Positions 62,196 through 64,000 of a stretch of 64,000 bases of DNA are shown piece after piece. Every line of letters begins with the position of its first letter. Positions within the stretch are counted from its first letter, which is position 1. The position numbers and the translations under genes are program-made. This stretch comes from Allomuricauda sp. (GTDB lineage Bacteria; Bacteroidota; Bacteroidia; Flavobacteriales; Flavobacteriaceae). Under the pieces are notes generated by a model. The model saw nothing but the letters and a program-made list of their open reading frames with translations. It ran no database searches and was not told the DNA's origin. The stretch spans positions 872,752 through 936,751 of the forward strand of contig CP051244.1 of assembly GCA_017795045.1 (NCBI GenBank), read 5' to 3'.

Positions 62196-63053
62196 ATGAA
62201 AATATACCAATTTCTTTTATTTGGATTTTTAATACTTGGCCAGCTGACCTATGGTCAATGGACGCGCGAACGCGGGAAAGGGTATTACAAATTGTCCGCA
62301 TGGTACCTTGAGGCCGACCAACATTACACCGATACCGGGGCCATAGAGCCGAACGCCACACGAGGGCAGTTCAACCTGAATTTGTATGCGGAATATGGTA
62401 TTACCGATCGCTGGAATGTGGTAGGCTATGTTCCCTTCTTCTCCCGGACCTATCAAAATGATATTTTTTCAAAGACCACCGGGGAGCTCATCACGCCGGG
62501 GGAAGCGGTGAACTCCATTGGGGATATTGACCTTGGGATTACCTATGGACTGATTCAAAATGAAAAACTGGCCCTTTCAACCACATTGTTGTTTGGCATA
62601 CCCTCTGGAAATGATTCCGGGGGCAGTGACGGCAGTTATCAGACCGGGGATGGGGAATTCAACCAAATGGTTCGGATAGCCGCAGGAAAACCCTTTTCCG
62701 TTGTGCAGCTCCCTGCCTATGCCAAAGCGTATCTAGGTTACAACAACAGAACCCAGAACTTCTCGGACGAATTACGGGCAGGCGCTGAATTGGGCGTCCA
62801 ATTTTTTAACCGCCTATGGGTCGCCGGAAAACTGGATGTGCTACAATCCATGCACAACGGCACCCTGAGTGCCCAAAATAGCCAAGGAAGCATTTTTGCC
62901 AATAATGTGGAATTTATCGGCCTTGGGGCCGAAGCAGCCTATTATATTTCACCAAAATGGGGAGTATCGGCAACCTATGGTGGTGCTCTGGATGGTCGTA
63001 TCATTTATGCCGACCCTTCCTTTGCCATTGGGATTTTTCTGGATATTAAGTAG
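62196..63053 (+). CDS. Outer-membrane beta-barrel-like protein (XagA-like)
   Basis: Protein of 285 aa with a signal peptide (FLLFGFLILGQLTYGQ), started at the ATG at 62196; an in-frame TTG at 62172 overlaps the DM13 gene's stop. Alternating strands with aromatic ends (NLNLYAEYGITDRWNVVGYVPFF, DIDLGITYGLI, LGYNNRTQNFSDELRAGAELGVQFF, ATYGGALDG) and an end in FAIGIFLDIK fit a 12-strand-like outer membrane barrel. I recall XagA-like proteins with a similar start (GQWTRERGKGYYKLS), but this is memory only. It probably works with the DM13 lipoprotein. Confidence 0.72.
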   Translation: MKIYQFLLFGFLILGQLTYGQWTRERGKGYYKLSAWYLEADQHYTDTGAIEPNATRGQFNLNLYAEYGITDRWNVVGYVPFFSRTYQNDIFSKTTGELITPGEAVNSIGDIDLGITYGLIQNEKLALSTTLLFGIPSGNDSGGSDGSYQTGDGEFNQMVRIAAGKPFSVVQLPAYAKAYLGYNNRTQNFSDELRAGAELGVQFFNRLWVAGKLDVLQSMHNGTLSAQNSQGSIFANNVEFIGLGAEAAYYISPKWGVSATYGGALDGRIIYADPSFAIGIFLDIK

Positions 63054-63082
63054 TCCGTTCATAAAATGAGCGCAACCAAAGC

Positions 63083-63112
63083 TTTGGCTGTATAGAATTT
63101 TAGCTACTTTTG
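63083..63112 (+). promoter_or_regulatory. Bacteroidota-type promoter for the CNNM/CBS gene
   Basis: TTTG (63083-63086), 18-base spacer, TACTTTTG (63105-63112), matching TTTG-N17-23-TAnnTTTG. It ends 17 bases before the ATG at 63130. This is the best promoter match in the window. Confidence 0.65.
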
Positions 63113-63129
63113 AATCAACACTTAGATTC

Positions 63130-64000
63130 ATGGGACTACTACTATTCTACGCCCTCATTTCCATTTTCTTTTCCTTTTTATGCTCCATTTTGGAGGCGGT
63201 ACTACTGAGCATCACCCCAACGTTCATCAACTTAAAAAAGCAGGAAGGCAAGGAATATGCCGGTACTTTGGAGGCTTTAAAGAAAGATGTGGACAAACCG
63301 TTGATCGCCATTCTTACCCTCAACACCATAGCCCATACCGTTGGCGCCATATTGGTGGGGGTACAGGCCAAGGTGGCCTATGCCGATCTTTATGGGACCA
63401 CAAAACGAACTATACTTGGGTTTCAATTCACCGAAGACCTCATGGTGGGGATTGTATCCACAATAATGACCATTTTGATCTTGGTAGCTTCTGAAATCAT
63501 TCCCAAGACCATTGGGGCCACCTATTGGAAACAACTGGCCAACTTTACAAGCAAAGCGCTTAGCATCATGGTATTTGCGCTAAAATGGACCGGGCTACTT
63601 TGGATATTACAACTATTCACCAAGTTGATTGGGGCAAAGGGAGAGCACGGCAGCGTATTGAGCCGTGAGGATTTTACGGCCATGACCGAAATTGCCCATG
63701 AAGAAGGGGTTTTTCATGAATCAGAATCCAAAGTCATCAAAAACCTCCTCAAGTTTGATGAGATATTGGCCAAGGATGTGATGACACCAAGAACGGTAAT
63801 GAAAATAGCATCCGAGGACATGACCATCAAAGAATTCTTTGATGCTAACCGCCCTTTACGTTTTTCACGGATTCCACTCTATAAAGATCGTATGGATAAC
63901 ATCACGGGCTTTTTCCTTAAAGATGAGCTGATGGAAGCTATCATCAACAAAAAAGGCAGTCAGACACTTTCAGAATTAAAGCGTGAAATCTTAGTGACCA
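63130..64000 (+). CDS. CNNM/DUF21 and CBS domain membrane protein (3'-truncated)
   Basis: At least 290 aa, open to the window end. An N-terminal CNNM/DUF21 membrane domain (about 1-180) has LLLFYALISIFFSFLCSILEAVLLSITP, NTIAHTVGAILVGVQA and TILILVASEIIPKTIGA. The linker LSREDFTAMTEIAHEEGVFHESESKVIKNLLKF leads to CBS repeats starting KDVMTPRTVMKI. Such proteins (CorC/HlyC-like, also GldE in gliding bacteria) are linked to Mg2+ efflux. GldE cannot be distinguished without the missing C-terminus, which carries a CorC domain in the family. Confidence 0.85.
   Translation, partial: MGLLLFYALISIFFSFLCSILEAVLLSITPTFINLKKQEGKEYAGTLEALKKDVDKPLIAILTLNTIAHTVGAILVGVQAKVAYADLYGTTKRTILGFQFTEDLMVGIVSTIMTILILVASEIIPKTIGATYWKQLANFTSKALSIMVFALKWTGLLWILQLFTKLIGAKGEHGSVLSREDFTAMTEIAHEEGVFHESESKVIKNLLKFDEILAKDVMTPRTVMKIASEDMTIKEFFDANRPLRFSRIPLYKDRMDNITGFFLKDELMEAIINKKGSQTLSELKREILVT

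Noticed and set aside
63180-63494. 104-aa plus-strand ORF and 85-aa minus ORF near the right edge
   Set aside because: Both are alternative frames of the truncated CNNM/CBS gene that starts at 63130.

Overview
The window looks like chromosome of a marine-type member of the Flavobacteriaceae (Bacteroidota). Evidence: protein families typical of that group (LytTR regulators paired with LytS-like TPR kinases, RR/KR-type Tat-signal Gfo/Idh proteins, Bacteroidota-style lipoproteins), a eukaryote-like class Ia ribonucleotide reductase, weak Shine-Dalgarno signals, and promoters that fit the Bacteroidota -7 element TAnnTTTG. No rRNA, tRNA, prophage, insertion sequence or CRISPR array was seen. Genus and species cannot be fixed from the sequence alone.

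Layout. 0-2.4 kb: GMC oxidoreductase with its Tat/lipoprotein small subunit, a likely sugar dehydrogenase. 2.5-6.2 kb: nrdA and nrdB on the minus strand. 6.2-7.0 kb: a 0.9 kb gap with two perfect hairpins and only tiny ORFs. 7.0-9.8 kb: LytTR response regulator plus TPR histidine kinase. 9.8-16.8 kb: housekeeping and membrane genes (DUF3109, MarC, S41 protease, dCMP deaminase, HupE, TerB-DnaJ, bacilliredoxin, PlsC, HD hydrolase). 16.9-19.9 kb: exported Gfo/Idh oxidoreductase and a vanadium haloperoxidase/PAP2-like lipoprotein. 19.9-22.9 kb: ECF sigma factor, YCII protein and PA0069-type radical SAM protein. 22.9-23.7 kb: non-coding repeat array. 23.8-29.5 kb: collagen-like lipoprotein, unknown secreted protein, enoyl-CoA hydratase, NtrY-like kinase, HemJ. 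29.6-35.8 kb: two large tandem BNR/sortilin-type proteins. 35.9-39.3 kb: DUF1080, Gfo/Idh and P1 peptidase operon. 39.4-44.6 kb: SPFH-GYF protein with a zinc-ribbon membrane partner, LytTR membrane protein, small exported proteins. 44.6-49.1 kb (minus): lactonase, MATE, DUF3050, ferrochelatase. 49.2-52.8 kb: MscS, DUF1460, ThuA, AraC regulator. 53.0-60.0 kb: heme operon hemA-C-D-E-DUF6973-hemF-phzF-like-hemB. 60.0-64.0 kb: serine hydrolase, BIG2-DM13 lipoprotein, outer-membrane-like protein, and a CNNM/CBS protein cut by the window end.

The strongest theme is heme synthesis. From glutamyl-tRNA onward the window holds hemA, hemB, hemC, hemD, hemE, hemF, hemJ and hemH; only the glutamate-semialdehyde aminomutase (hemL) is not seen. 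Two poorly characterised genes sit inside this context: a DUF6973 gene coupled by 4-base overlaps to both hemE and hemF, and a DUF3050 gene directly downstream of hemH that carries an HxxxDxxxH pattern like heme-oxygenase-fold diiron oxidases. A divergent AraC-type regulator with a 21-bp palindrome just downstream of its predicted start of transcription faces hemA. These are my best candidates for undescribed biology.

A second theme is a dispersed palindromic repeat (outer arms near TGTCATTTCGA, inner arms GAGAAATCT) with five copies here, one of them between the YCII gene and its sigma-factor partner and one between the SPFH gene and its zinc-ribbon partner.
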